Shown: one piece after another, positions 10,107 to 21,389 of the stretch | How the letters are laid out: the number at the start of each line of letters is the position of its first letter | Position numbering within the stretch: the first letter of the stretch is position 1 | NCBI RefSeq assembly: GCF_002086285.1 | Contig: NZ_MVHU01000004.1 | Location: forward strand, 1-64,000 | DNA from: Mycolicibacter kumamotonensis | GTDB taxonomy: Bacteria > Actinomycetota > Actinomycetes > Mycobacteriales > Mycobacteriaceae | Direction of reading: 5' to 3' | Length of the DNA: 64,000 nt | Program-made: the position numbers and the translations under genes | The notes under the pieces: generated by a model | Told to the model about the DNA's origin: nothing | Databases searched by the model: none | The model's input: the letters and a program-made list of their open reading frames with translations, nothing else

Positions 10107-10116
<10 letters not shown>
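9136..10116 (+). CDS. Conserved integral membrane protein (Rv2180c-like)
   Basis: A 326-residue protein with about six transmembrane segments in its first two thirds (for example LPLLCCLLAFLVTFVVTRSV, HIHHVVFGVVLVMIAGV, VDAVFAATAVTGLLVLGF) and a long basic, Pro-rich cytoplasmic tail. The His-rich turn SKHIHHVVFG is conserved-looking. No enzymatic motif is recognised. Its stop overlaps the start of the RNase gene, so the two are co-translated. Confidence 0.8.
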
Positions 10117-12021
<1,905 letters not shown>

Positions 12022-12038
12022 AGGGCCGAGTCCCACCG

Positions 12039-12096
12039 CGAGCAGACATAGAATCGCACAGTTTGCCTGTAGGCGGTGCGACTCTGTGTCTGCTCG
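12039..12096. terminator. Long imperfect hairpin between aroG and pknL
   Basis: Two 21-bp arms, 12039-12059 and 12076-12096, are inverted complements at 19 of 21 positions (core CGAGCAGACA ... TGTCTGCTCG, then ATCGCAC/GTGCGA) with a 16-nt loop. It sits exactly between two convergent stops, so it probably acts as a bidirectional terminator. There is no T-run, as is common in mycobacteria. The arm sequence also looks like the dispersed palindromes seen between mycobacterial genes; this is a recollection, not a search result. Confidence 0.7.
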
Positions 12097-12111
12097 GCGA
12101 AGGGGAGGGGC

Positions 12112-13281
12112 CTACAGCATCGCGCCGACGTTGTTGCCCAGCGTCCAGGCGACCGCCGCCACCAGCCCGGTGAGCGCGAACACGACCGCCAGCCAGATCA
12201 GCACCATCCGGCGGGCGTGCTGGCGCTCCAGCACGAACCGGCTCAACTCGATCCCGGCGAATTGCCCTGTCACCAACTGATATCGGGTGTCGGTGTCGGT
12301 CACATCCGGCGCCTCGCGGGCCATGTGCAGCGTCGGGCGCGGGGGCGGTCCGCCGCGGTGGTGCGGCGCCGAGACGTGCTGGGCTGAGTTACGCGGCGCC
12401 GGGACCCGAAACGCCGGCAGCTCCAACCGCTCGGCGATCGCCTCCACCGCACGGGCCATCTCGAAACCGTCGGCGTACCGGTCGGTCGGGTCCAGCGCCG
12501 TGGCGTGGGCTATCAGATCATCGAATTCCCTTGGGACGCCGTCGATTGCCAAGCTGGGCGGCGGTACTTCGTGGTCCAGCCGCTGATAGGCCACGGCCAA
12601 CGCCGAGTCGCCGGAGAACGGCGTATGACCGGTCAGCAGCTCATAGGTGAGCACGCCGACCCCGTAGACGTCGCTGGGCGGGCCGGCGTTTCCGTCGCGG
12701 ACCTGCTCGGGCGACAGGTAGGCCGCCGTCCCCAGAATCACGTTCGTGGAGGTGATCCCGGCCGCCGCGATGGCCCGGACCAGCCCGAAGTCGACCACCT
12801 TCACGTCGCCGCCGTCGGAGATCAAGATGTTCTCCGGTTTGACGTCGCGGTGCACCAGCCCGGCGCGGTGCGCGATTCCCAGTGCCCCCAGCACCGGGCG
12901 CAGCACCGCGACGACGGCGTGCGGCGGCATCGGGCCCCGCTCGTTGAGCAGTTCCCGCAGCGTGCCGCCCTCGACGAGCTCCATCACCAGAAACGGCTGC
13001 CCGGGATCGTGCGGTGTCCCGAAACCCTGGTCGTACACCGCCACCAGCCCCGGGTCCTTCAGTCGGGCCACCGCCCGCGCCTCGAGCTGGAAGCGGGTCA
13101 GGAACTGCTGATCGCCGGCGTAGCGCAGGTCCATCACCTTCACCGCGACCGGGCGGTCCAGGCGCTCGTCGAGGCCGCGGTAGACCGTGGACGTGCCGCC
13201 GGTGGCGATGCGGGTCCCGACCCGGTACCGGCGGTCCAGCAGGGCGCCTTCCAGTGCGTCCGGGCCCCAGGCTGCAGTCAC
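12112..13281 (-). CDS. pknL: Serine/threonine-protein kinase PknL
   Basis: A 389-residue membrane Hanks-type kinase. The kinase domain has the glycine loop IATGGTSTVYRG, the VAIK-type lysine in PVAVKVMDL, HRDVKPENILI, DFGLVRA and the activation segment with TSTNVILGTAAYLSPEQ. After it come a juxtamembrane Arg-rich stretch and one transmembrane helix (MVLIWLAVVFALTGLVAAVA) close to the C-terminus. PknL lacks a sensor PASTA domain, as here. In M. tuberculosis it phosphorylates the adjacent DNA-binding protein Rv2175c, whose homologue diverges from it here at 13335 across 53 bp. Confidence 0.95.
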   Translation of the reverse strand: MTAAWGPDALEGALLDRRYRVGTRIATGGTSTVYRGLDERLDRPVAVKVMDLRYAGDQQFLTRFQLEARAVARLKDPGLVAVYDQGFGTPHDPGQPFLVMELVEGGTLRELLNERGPMPPHAVVAVLRPVLGALGIAHRAGLVHRDVKPENILISDGGDVKVVDFGLVRAIAAAGITSTNVILGTAAYLSPEQVRDGNAGPPSDVYGVGVLTYELLTGHTPFSGDSALAVAYQRLDHEVPPPSLAIDGVPREFDDLIAHATALDPTDRYADGFEMARAVEAIAERLELPAFRVPAPRNSAQHVSAPHHRGGPPPRPTLHMAREAPDVTDTDTRYQLVTGQFAGIELSRFVLERQHARRMVLIWLAVVFALTGLVAAVAWTLGNNVGAML

Positions 13282-13334
13282 CTGGTCATGGTATGTGGGC
13301 GGGGGACTGCTCCGGCGGTTCTAAACTCAATGTC

Positions 13335-13739
13335 GTGAGCAGCATTCCGGCCGCCGACGACGTCCTAGAACCCGACGAACCGACCTTCGACCTGCCCCGG
13401 GTCGCCGAAATGCTTGGGGTGGCGGTCACCAAGGTGCATCAGTATCTGCGCGACAACCATCTGGTGGCGGTGCGACGCGGCGGTGCGCTGGTGGTCCCGC
13501 AGGTGTTCTTCAACGCCGACGGGGACATCGTCAAGAGCCTGCCGGGGCTGCTGGCCGTGCTGCACGACGGCGGCTATCAGCAGACCGACATCGTGCGCTG
13601 GCTGTTCACCCCAGATCCGTCGCTGTCGCTGACCCGCGACGGTGTGCGCGAGGCGGTCCCCAACGCCCGCCCGATCGACGCGCTGCACGCGCACCAAGCG
13701 CGTGAGGTGATGCGCCGGGCGCAGGCGATGGCGTACTGA
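13335..13739 (+). CDS. DNA-binding protein, PknL substrate (Rv2175c-like)
   Basis: A 134-residue cytosolic DNA-binding protein. The central region FDLPRVAEMLGVAVTKVHQYLRDN is a MerR/excisionase-like helix-turn-helix and is followed by strands (LVAVRRGGALVVPQVFF). The acidic N-terminus (ADDVLEPDEPTF) precedes the fold; in M. tuberculosis Rv2175c the flexible N-terminus is the PknL phosphorylation site and phosphorylation lowers DNA binding. GTG 13335 gives the family N-terminus. The frame is open further upstream inside pknL but without family resemblance. It is divergent from pknL, so a shared control region is likely. Confidence 0.9.
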   Translation: MSSIPAADDVLEPDEPTFDLPRVAEMLGVAVTKVHQYLRDNHLVAVRRGGALVVPQVFFNADGDIVKSLPGLLAVLHDGGYQQTDIVRWLFTPDPSLSLTRDGVREAVPNARPIDALHAHQAREVMRRAQAMAY

Positions 13740-13749
13740 CCCCGGGTGG

Positions 13750-15258
13750 CTAGGCCTGGGCCGGTGTTTTGACGGCCCTCGACAGCCGGTACCACGCGAA
13801 CAGCGCGCAGGCCGTCGCGGCGGCCACATGCAGCCACGAGTACATGCCGTGCGAGCCGTCCGGTTTGAAGATCACCATGATCCAGGTCGAGGCTGCGGCG
13901 ATCGCGGCGATCGCCGCCGGTGAGCGGACCAGGGTGGCCGCCACCGCCAACGGCCAGGTGTAGTACCAGGGCAGCGCCGCCGGAACGAACAGCACCACGA
14001 TGAGCATGGCCCAGGCGATCCCCGCCACCGCCGTGCGGTCGTCGCGGCGAGACCGCCACCACAGCCACGGCAGCACCAGCGCGATCACCACGATCCCGGT
14101 GATCCGCGTGATGTGCAGCACCGCATAGAAGTTCACCGGTGCGAACACCCCGCCCACGGCGTGGATCAGGTTGGCGGCCGCGGTCGGCACAGTGAGCCAG
14201 TTGATGATCTTGACGTTGCCCGCCAACAGCGCCGTCAGCCAGCCCAGACCCACGCCCGCCAGACTCGACAGCACCGCGAAGACGGCCACGACGATCAGCG
14301 TGGAGATGGCTGCTGCGGTGGTGAACGCCCGGGCCGCCGGGTAGCCGCGTTGTTCCCGCAACCGGCGCATCCACACCCACACCAGGAACGGCAATGCGAT
14401 GACGGCGGTGGCCTTCACCGCCGCGGCCAGGGCCACCAGCGTGATGCCGGCCAGGTGGCGGCGCTCCAGGGTCAGGGCGATCCCGGCGATCACCAGGCCC
14501 ACCATCAGCATCTCGTTGTGGACCCCACCCATCAGGTGGATGATCACCAGCGGGTTGAGCACCGCGAGAAACAGCGCCGCCGGGGCCGTGCCCCCGACCC
14601 GGCGGGCCACCCGCGGCGCGGCCCAGATCAACAGCGCCAGACCGGGCAGCATGCACAGCCGCAACAGCATGGTGCCGACCACGACGTTGTCGCCGACGAG
14701 GATCGTCACCAGCTTGGCGACCAGGATGAACGCCGGTCCGTAGGGGGCCGTCGTCGCCGACCAGATCGGACTGACGTCGTCGAGCAGCGGGTTGGGATTG
14801 AAGACCGGGCCGACCTGGTAGGGGTCGAATCCGTCGCGCAGCAGCGCGCCCTGGGCCAGGTAGGAGTAGGTGTCACGGCTGAATACCGGGACCGAGGCCA
14901 GCAGCGGCGCCAGCCAGAACCCGGTGGTGGCGATCAGCGTGTATTCGGTCACGGTGCCGTTGATCACCCGGCGGCCCAGGCCCAGCCACGCCGCCAGCAT
15001 CACCGCGACTCCGGTCCACAGCAGCACCGAGGACAGCACCAGGCCGTGGCCGAAGCGCAGCCAGGACAGATGCAGCGACTCCAATACCGGGTCTTGGATC
15101 CGGGTGCTGCCGGCGCCCAGCCCGCCCAGGGTGATCAGCATGGCGCCCAGGCAGCCGCGCCACGCCGCCCCGGCCTGCTCGCTGGCGGCGAACCGCCACA
15201 GCCGGGAGCGGGCGTCGGTGGGCACGGCCGGGGCCGGTGGGGTGGTGGGCGTGGACAT
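13750..15258 (-). CDS. mptA: Alpha-(1->6)-mannosyltransferase MptA
   Basis: A 502-residue polytopic GT-C mannosyltransferase with about 12 hydrophobic segments, the size of Rv2174. MptA uses polyprenyl-phosphate mannose on the outer face of the membrane to extend the distal alpha-1,6-mannan core of LM and LAM. The first loop has FSRDTYSYLAQGALLRDGFDPY, with the conserved Asp-bearing DTYSY motif, and later YGPAFILVAKL and HNEMLMVGLV are family-typical. It lies directly upstream of idsA2 on the same strand in reverse order (17 bp gap), so idsA2 and mptA probably form one transcript. Confidence 0.9.
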   Translation of the reverse strand: MSTPTTPPAPAVPTDARSRLWRFAASEQAGAAWRGCLGAMLITLGGLGAGSTRIQDPVLESLHLSWLRFGHGLVLSSVLLWTGVAVMLAAWLGLGRRVINGTVTEYTLIATTGFWLAPLLASVPVFSRDTYSYLAQGALLRDGFDPYQVGPVFNPNPLLDDVSPIWSATTAPYGPAFILVAKLVTILVGDNVVVGTMLLRLCMLPGLALLIWAAPRVARRVGGTAPAALFLAVLNPLVIIHLMGGVHNEMLMVGLVIAGIALTLERRHLAGITLVALAAAVKATAVIALPFLVWVWMRRLREQRGYPAARAFTTAAAISTLIVVAVFAVLSSLAGVGLGWLTALLAGNVKIINWLTVPTAAANLIHAVGGVFAPVNFYAVLHITRITGIVVIALVLPWLWWRSRRDDRTAVAGIAWAMLIVVLFVPAALPWYYTWPLAVAATLVRSPAAIAAIAAASTWIMVIFKPDGSHGMYSWLHVAAATACALFAWYRLSRAVKTPAQA

Positions 15259-15274
15259 CGGCGCTCCGGGGTCC

Positions 15275-16453
<1,179 letters not shown>

Positions 16454-16593
16454 TCAGGCAGGCGGCGCTCGCGCGATGTCGATAGGCTCAACGTTTGCGC
16501 CCATGTCGGCCGCACTGCCGCTCCTGTCCCCTCTGCAGAGGGCCGGCGAAGCCGGCCGCGGCCCGTTGACCGCCTTCGATGAGGAGCACCCTG

Positions 16594-17487
16594 GTGACCT
16601 TGAATACCGTCGCACTCGAGCTTGTCCCGCCGAATCTGGACCGCGGGCCCGAGCAGACGTGCGAGGAGGCACACAAGGTTCTGCGGTTCGCGGCCGAAGC
16701 CGGTATCGAAGGCCGGATCCGGCACATCTTGATGCCGAGCATGATCGCCGAGGACGACGACCGCCCGATCGAGATGAAGCCCAAGCTCGACGTGCTGGAC
16801 TTCTGGAGGGCACTCAAGCCGGAGCTGCCGGGCATGGCCGGACTGTGCACCCAGGTCACCGCGTTCTCCGACGAAGCGGCGCTGCGTGGTCGGCTCGATG
16901 ATCTGACCGTGGCTGGCATCGAGGGTGTCGTGTTCGTCGGCGTGCCCCGCACCATGGCCGACGGCGAGGGCTCCGGCGTACCGCCCACCGACGCGCTGGC
17001 GATTTTCCGCGACGAGGTGCCCAACCGCGGTGTCATCCTGATTCCGACCCGCACCGACGAGATCGGCCGGTTCAGCTTCAAGTGCGACCGCGGCGCGACG
17101 TTCGGGTTGACCCAACTGTTGTACTCCGACGCGATCGTGCCGTTCCTGGCCGAGTTCGCGCAACACAGCGACGCGCGCCCGGAGATCTTGCTGTCCTTCG
17201 GTTTCGTGCCGACGGTGGAGAACAAGGTCGGGCTGATCGACTGGCTGATCCAGGACCCCGGCAATGCGGCGGTGGCGGCCGAGCAGGCGTTCGTCAAGAC
17301 ACTGTCCGGCAGCGAACCCGAACAGCGGCGCAAGCTGATGCTCGATCTGTACAAGCGGGTCGTCGACGGTGTCGTCGATCTCGGCTTCCCGCTGAGCATT
17401 CACTTCGAGGCGACGTACGGGGTGTCGGCGGCCGCGTTCACGACCTTCGCGCAGATGCTCGACTACTGGTCGCCGGAGACGCCCTGA
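16594..17487 (+). CDS. Methylenetetrahydrofolate reductase-like protein (Rv2172c-like)
   Basis: A 297-residue TIM-barrel protein of the MTHFR family. The mycobacterial homologue Rv2172c has been reported as an MTHFR that supplies 5-methyl-THF, working without the usual flavin; that assignment is from the literature. The sequence opens with TLNTVALELVPPNLDRG and has barrel strands such as GIEGVVFVGVPR, GVILIPTRTD and EILLSFGFVPTVENKVGLIDWL. GTG 16594 is preferred because GAGGAG at 16580-16585 sits 8 bp upstream; ATG 16579 in the same frame would add five residues. It is monocistronic, convergent with lppM (11 bp). Confidence 0.82.
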   Translation: MTLNTVALELVPPNLDRGPEQTCEEAHKVLRFAAEAGIEGRIRHILMPSMIAEDDDRPIEMKPKLDVLDFWRALKPELPGMAGLCTQVTAFSDEAALRGRLDDLTVAGIEGVVFVGVPRTMADGEGSGVPPTDALAIFRDEVPNRGVILIPTRTDEIGRFSFKCDRGATFGLTQLLYSDAIVPFLAEFAQHSDARPEILLSFGFVPTVENKVGLIDWLIQDPGNAAVAAEQAFVKTLSGSEPEQRRKLMLDLYKRVVDGVVDLGFPLSIHFEATYGVSAAAFTTFAQMLDYWSPETP

Positions 17488-17498
17488 GCCGACCCGCC

Positions 17499-18209
17499 TC
17501 AGCCCGCGTCGTCGTGCGGGGTGCGCACGCGCGGTGAGCGGTCCCGGCCCGTCCAGGCGATCAGCGCCACCGCTCCGGCGGTGACGAACGTCGACAGCAC
17601 CAGCCACAGGGCGGCGCGCGCGAATGAGCGGCTGCTGGGATCGGTGTAGCGCGCCTGCGCGGTCATGGTGCTCACCACGCCCGGCTTGAGGCGCCACTGC
17701 ACCGTGTCGTCGCCGAGGCGTTCGCCGTTGGTGGAGGTCACCTCGCCGGGGAACGCGACGCTCAATTCGACGTCGGCCCCCGGGTCGCTGAGCGACGTGA
17801 GATCCACCCGGCCCTCCAGGATCACCAGATTGCCGGCGCGGCGCAGCGTCAGGTTCACCCCGGCCGCCTCGCGGTTCATCTCGGCCAACTGCGGCAGCTC
17901 GGCGAAGGTCAGGTCGGAGAACACCGCCTGCGAACCGACGTAGCCGTCCCGGTTGTAGCCGGAGATCGCGATCTTCTGGGCGAACGGCAGGTCGGCGTTG
18001 AGCCTGGGGCCGGTGTCGTTGTCGTTGCGGGGCTTGGCCGCCGCGATGATCTGACCCGAGACCTTGTCGTCGGGGGAGACGGTGATATTGGCCTTGATGC
18101 GCACGCACCCGACGGTGAGCGGGGCGGTGATCAGCAGCAGCCCCACCAGGGCCAGCAGTCGGCGGTAGGGGCTGAACCGGGATGAACGCCGAACATGCAC
18201 GGACGTCAT
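17499..18209 (-). CDS. lppM: Lipoprotein LppM
   Basis: A 236-residue secreted lipoprotein. The N-terminus is basic, then hydrophobic, then the lipobox TVGC (LVGLLLITAPLTVGCVRIKA), so it should be lipidated at that cysteine. A beta-rich domain follows with the LppM-type segment SPDDKVSGQIIAAAKP, and a second hydrophobic helix near the C-terminus (ALWLVLSTFVTAGAVALIAW) ends in a basic tail. In M. tuberculosis LppM (Rv2171) affects phagosome maturation. Its start overlaps the stop of the acetyltransferase gene upstream, so the two are coupled. Confidence 0.9.
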   Translation of the reverse strand: MTSVHVRRSSRFSPYRRLLALVGLLLITAPLTVGCVRIKANITVSPDDKVSGQIIAAAKPRNDNDTGPRLNADLPFAQKIAISGYNRDGYVGSQAVFSDLTFAELPQLAEMNREAAGVNLTLRRAGNLVILEGRVDLTSLSDPGADVELSVAFPGEVTSTNGERLGDDTVQWRLKPGVVSTMTAQARYTDPSSRSFARAALWLVLSTFVTAGAVALIAWTGRDRSPRVRTPHDDAG

Positions 18210-18847
18210 CGTGCCAGACCGGCCCGGCTCTGCGCTGCGGATGCCTGCTCCAAGGGCAGCGAACGCCCGAGGATCGCGAACGGCCGAGGGTCACCGGCGA
18301 AGTGGTGACCGCGGATGACGTCGACGAAACCCAGCCTGCGGTACAACCGCCAAGCGCGGTTGCCCTCGCCGCTGATCTCCGGTGTGGACAGCAGCACGTT
18401 GGCCTCGGCGCGGCCCGCGAGCAGCCGCCGCGCCAGCGCCTCACCGAGGCCGTTGCCCTGCGAGTGCGGCATCACGTGCAACTCGGTCAGTTCGAAGTAG
18501 CTGGTCATCAGGCGCGAGATGTCCGGGCGGGGCAGCCCGCGGCGCTGCAGGCCCAGCACTACCTGCTGCTGCCACCACTGGTCGGGTGCCCCGCAGTAGC
18601 CGTAGGCGATACCGAGCAGCTCGGCGCCGCTGGACTGCGCCGCCGCCGGGTCGCCGTCGGCGACCTCCGCGCACTCCAGGGCGGCCACCGCCTGCCAACC
18701 GCGGCGGCGGGTGTGATCCAGCCACATCGCGGCACGTTGATTCTCGGTGCCTGGCGGGTAGCCCATCGCGGTGACGTACACACGCAGCGCCTCGCCGAGA
18801 CGGTTCGCCATGTCGTGCGGCGACAGGTCGATGAGCAATGTCGCCAA
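18206..18847 (-). CDS. GNAT-family N-acetyltransferase (Rv2170-like)
   Basis: A 213-residue acetyltransferase with the GNAT acetyl-CoA loop region LHVMPHSQGNGLGEALARRLL (motif A, Q-G-N-G-L-G) and the motif B end RLYRRLGFVDV. The N-terminal ~100 residues are family-specific. Rv2170 has been reported to acetylate a metabolic enzyme in M. tuberculosis, but the substrate here is not deducible. It precedes lppM with a 4-bp overlap. Upstream is a 230-bp divergent spacer shared with the DUF3040 gene. Confidence 0.86.
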   Translation of the reverse strand: MATLLIDLSPHDMANRLGEALRVYVTAMGYPPGTENQRAAMWLDHTRRRGWQAVAALECAEVADGDPAAAQSSGAELLGIAYGYCGAPDQWWQQQVVLGLQRRGLPRPDISRLMTSYFELTELHVMPHSQGNGLGEALARRLLAGRAEANVLLSTPEISGEGNRAWRLYRRLGFVDVIRGHHFAGDPRPFAILGRSLPLEQASAAQSRAGLAR

Positions 18848-19077
18848 CGTGCAGGTTCCTCTCCCGGTCGGTGGTGGGGGCGCGCCGCACCCATTATCCG
18901 GTTTCGGTTTCCCGGACGTCGGCGGTTGTGGATCGGCATCGCCGGAGCGCCGCTACAATCAGCTGACGAAGCCTGTGGTACACCGCAGGTCGACCTCGTA
19001 TTATCAGTACTAGTTGCCCGCACAGTCCGTAGCCAGCCGTGGGCAGTGATTGAGCGGCCGTCGGCAAGGAGGGACGA

Positions 19078-19479
19078 ATGCCACTCTCCGATCATGAACA
19101 GCGCATGCTCGATGAGATCGAGAGCGCCCTCTACGCCGAGGACCCGAAGTTCGCCTCCAGCGTTCGCGGTGCTGCTCTGCGTACCCCGACCACCCGGCGA
19201 CGGGTGCAAGGAATGGCACTGTTCTTGGTCGGGCTGGTGATGCTGGTCTCGGGAATTCCGTTCTACGCGACCGTCAATCCCGGATTCCTGATCCTGAGCG
19301 TGTTGGGGTTCGTGGTCATGTTCGGCGGCGCGGTCTTCGCGATCACCGGCAACCACGCCGCCGGGGGCCGTGATGGTGTGGCCAAGGCCGGCGGGGGCCA
19401 GCAGCGTCGGGTCAAGGGCGGCAGCGGTACGTTCGCCAGCCGCATGGAGGACCGGTTCCGTCGTCGCTTCGAGCCGTAA
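19078..19479 (+). CDS. DUF3040 membrane protein (Rv2169c-like)
   Basis: A 133-residue inner-membrane protein. The N-terminus MPLSDHEQRMLDEIESALYAEDPKFASS is the hallmark of DUF3040, followed by two transmembrane helices at about 45-62 and 68-89 and a basic tail (RRVKGGSGTFASRMEDRFRRRF). Function unknown. ATG 19078 follows AAGGAGGGACGA with good spacing. The 230-bp upstream gap contains an AT-rich promoter-like stretch (GTATTATCAG near 19000) but no gene. A strong terminator follows directly. Confidence 0.9.
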   Translation: MPLSDHEQRMLDEIESALYAEDPKFASSVRGAALRTPTTRRRVQGMALFLVGLVMLVSGIPFYATVNPGFLILSVLGFVVMFGGAVFAITGNHAAGGRDGVAKAGGGQQRRVKGGSGTFASRMEDRFRRRFEP

Positions 19480-19497
19480 CACGCCACGTGTGAGGTG

Positions 19498-19526
19498 AAA
19501 GGGCAGCCGATCGGCTGCCCTTTTTT
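19498..19526 (+). terminator. Rho-independent terminator after the DUF3040 gene
   Basis: A perfect 26-bp palindrome (AAAGGGCAGCCGA and its inverse, 19498-19523) runs into a T-run ending at 19526. It lies 19 bp after the stop of the DUF3040 gene and isolates the mraZ promoter region from upstream transcription. Confidence 0.9.
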
Positions 19527-19580
19527 CATGGGCGCACCGCACCGGCGGGCGCTGCCGGGCCGCCGGCGGAGGCGGTCTGC

Positions 19581-19744
19581 CCCACTTCGCCCCACCCCGC
19601 TTTTGCGTCCATGACCAGGGCATTTCCCGGCGAGACGGGCTGTAGCCGCGCCCGTACCGCCGAAAAGCCACCCGTCGAGTGGGGAATGGGGGCCATTGCC
19701 GCCCTAGAAATGGTGCAGAGTGGGGGATTGTGGGGTATTGTGGG
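19581..19744 (+). promoter_or_regulatory. mraZ promoter region with MraZ boxes
   Basis: Three GTGGG boxes start at 19720, 19730 and 19740, exactly one helical turn apart, ending 33 bp before the mraZ start. A fourth similar GTGGGG is at 19679. On the opposite strand CCCCAC occurs at 19581 and 19591, again 10 bp apart. MraZ proteins are known to autoregulate by binding short direct G-rich repeats spaced about 10 bp, so these are the likely operator. The rest of 19527-19777 holds no gene. Confidence 0.75.
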
Positions 19745-19777
19745 CTAACGTTGGTCGAGCGTGGTGGGAGGTAGCCG

Positions 19778-20209
19778 ATGTTTCTCGGCACCTACACGCC
19801 CAAGCTCGACGACAAGGGGCGGCTCACACTGCCCGCGAAATTTCGCGACGCGCTGGCAGGAGGGTTGATGGTCACCAAGAGCCAGGACCACAGCCTGGCC
19901 GTGTACCCGCGGGCAGAGTTCGAGCAGCTGGCCCGCCGCGCGGCCAAGGCGTCGCGCAGCAATCCGGAGGCGCGGGCGTTCCTGCGCAATCTGGCCGCCG
20001 CCACTGATGAACAGCATCCCGACGGCCAGGGCCGGATCACCTTGTCACCGGATCACCGGCGCTACGCCAACCTGTCCAAGGACTGCGTGGTCATCGGCTC
20101 GGTCGACTACCTCGAGATCTGGGACGCGCAGGCATGGAGCGACTACCAGCAAACCCATGAAGAGAACTTCTCCGCGGCCAGCGATGAAGCACTCAGCGAC
20201 ATCATCTGA
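19778..20209 (+). CDS. mraZ: Transcriptional regulator MraZ
   Basis: A 143-residue protein with two SpoVT/AbrB-like halves: residues ~1-50 ([23 protein letters not shown]) and ~75-120 ([16 protein letters not shown]). The DxKGRxxxPxxxR signature that contacts DNA is present in the first half and a related DxQGRITL in the second. MraZ forms ring multimers and represses the dcw operon and its own promoter. ATG 19778 follows GGGAGGTAG at 19766-19774. It is the first gene of the division/cell-wall cluster. Confidence 0.95.
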   Translation: MFLGTYTPKLDDKGRLTLPAKFRDALAGGLMVTKSQDHSLAVYPRAEFEQLARRAAKASRSNPEARAFLRNLAAATDEQHPDGQGRITLSPDHRRYANLSKDCVVIGSVDYLEIWDAQAWSDYQQTHEENFSAASDEALSDII

Positions 20210-20242
20210 GGCCCGTGCCTCGTGGCCTCTGTCCGAACCGAC

Positions 20243-20267
20243 CCTGACGTACTTCCCCAACGTCAGG
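20243..20267 (+). ncRNA. mraW RNA motif (cis-regulatory hairpin upstream of rsmH)
   Basis: Between mraZ and rsmH an 8-bp perfect stem, CCTGACGT (20243-20250) with ACGTCAGG (20260-20267), encloses the 9-nt loop ACTTCCCCA. This matches my recollection of the mraW motif, a structured RNA described in Actinobacteria upstream of mraW/rsmH with a conserved CUUCCCC loop. Compared with the remembered M. tuberculosis protein-level extension (LAYFPNAR there, LTYFPNVR here), the two differing codons fall at paired positions and would keep the stem, which favours RNA structure over coding. Its ligand is unknown. Confidence 0.75.
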
Positions 20268-20381
20268 TTCGCGCCGTCGGGCAGGGACCTCGAGGCAGGG
20301 ACCCGGCGATCGCACGCGAAGCGGAGCCGAGTGCAGGTGTTCGACGGCAGGCTGCGCTGCCACTCGAGGGGAGGTGCCGCA

Positions 20382-21389
20382 GTGGCCGAGCAGGGCGAAT
20401 TCGGGCATGTGCCGGTGCTGCTGGAGCGCTGCGTGGAACTGCTGGCCCCGGCGCTCACCCGGAAATCACCCGACGGTAGCGGCGCCGTCCTGGTCGATGC
20501 GACCCTCGGGGCCGGCGGGCACACCGAACGCTTTCTGACCGAGTTCCCCGGTCTGCGGGTCATCGGCCTGGACCGGGACACCACTGCGCTCGGCATCGCC
20601 GGTGCCCGGTTGGCGGGTTTCTCCGATCGGCTGAGCATGGTCCACACCCGTTACGACGGGATCAGCGCCGCGCTGGCCGAAACGGGTTTGGCCACAACGG
20701 CCTCTGTTGACGGGGTGCTGTTCGACCTGGGCGTATCGTCGATGCAGCTCGACCGGGCGGAGCGCGGTTTCTCCTACGCTCAGGACGCCCCACTGGACAT
20801 GCGGATGGACCCGGAGGCCGAACTGACGGCCGCGGACATCGTCAACACCTATGACGCGGCAGCGCTCACCGACATCCTGCGCCGATTCGGCGAGGAACGC
20901 TTCGCCTCCCGGATCGCCTCGCACATCGTCCGCCGCCGGGCGCAGACTCCGTTCACCTCGACGGGGGAGCTGACCGCCCTTCTCTACGAGGCGATTCCGG
21001 CGCCGGCCCGGCGCACCGGGGGGCATCCGGCCAAGCGGACCTTCCAGGCCCTGCGCATCGCGGTCAACGCGGAGTTGGATTCGCTGCGCGGTGCCCTTCC
21101 GGCGGCCCTGGACGCCCTGGCGGTGGGCGGGCGAATCGCGGTGATGTCCTACCAGTCACTGGAGGACCGCATCGTCAAGCAGTCGTTCGCCGCGGTGACC
21201 ACCTCGCGCACGCCGGTCGACCTTCCGGTCGAGTTGCCCGGCGACAAACCGAGTTTCATCACGTTGACGCGGGGAGCCGAACGCGCCCAACCGGATGAGA
21301 TCGAACGCAACCCGCGGGCGGGTTCGGTCCGGTTGCGGGCCGTGCAGCGGGTTGCGGACGGGCCTGTTGCGGCATCGAGGGGGGATTGA
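20382..21389 (+). CDS. rsmH: 16S rRNA (cytosine(1402)-N4)-methyltransferase RsmH (MraW)
   Basis: A 335-residue SAM-dependent methyltransferase that methylates N4 of C1402 in 16S rRNA. It has the AdoMet motif [16 protein letters not shown], the [22 protein letters not shown] block, [22 protein letters not shown] and [14 protein letters not shown] 20382 is chosen because AGGGGAGG at 20367-20374 sits 7 bp upstream and homology begins at [10 protein letters not shown]. An upstream in-frame ATG at 20184, inside mraZ, would add 66 residues, but that stretch includes the mraW RNA hairpin and looks non-coding. Its stop overlaps the ftsL start. Confidence 0.93.
   Translation: MAEQGEFGHVPVLLERCVELLAPALTRKSPDGSGAVLVDATLGAGGHTERFLTEFPGLRVIGLDRDTTALGIAGARLAGFSDRLSMVHTRYDGISAALAETGLATTASVDGVLFDLGVSSMQLDRAERGFSYAQDAPLDMRMDPEAELTAADIVNTYDAAALTDILRRFGEERFASRIASHIVRRRAQTPFTSTGELTALLYEAIPAPARRTGGHPAKRTFQALRIAVNAELDSLRGALPAALDALAVGGRIAVMSYQSLEDRIVKQSFAAVTTSRTPVDLPVELPGDKPSFITLTRGAERAQPDEIERNPRAGSVRLRAVQRVADGPVAASRGD

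Noticed and set aside
20184..20381. 66-residue N-terminal extension of RsmH
   Set aside because: It overlaps mraZ and contains the mraW-type hairpin; a strong ribosome site precedes GTG 20382.
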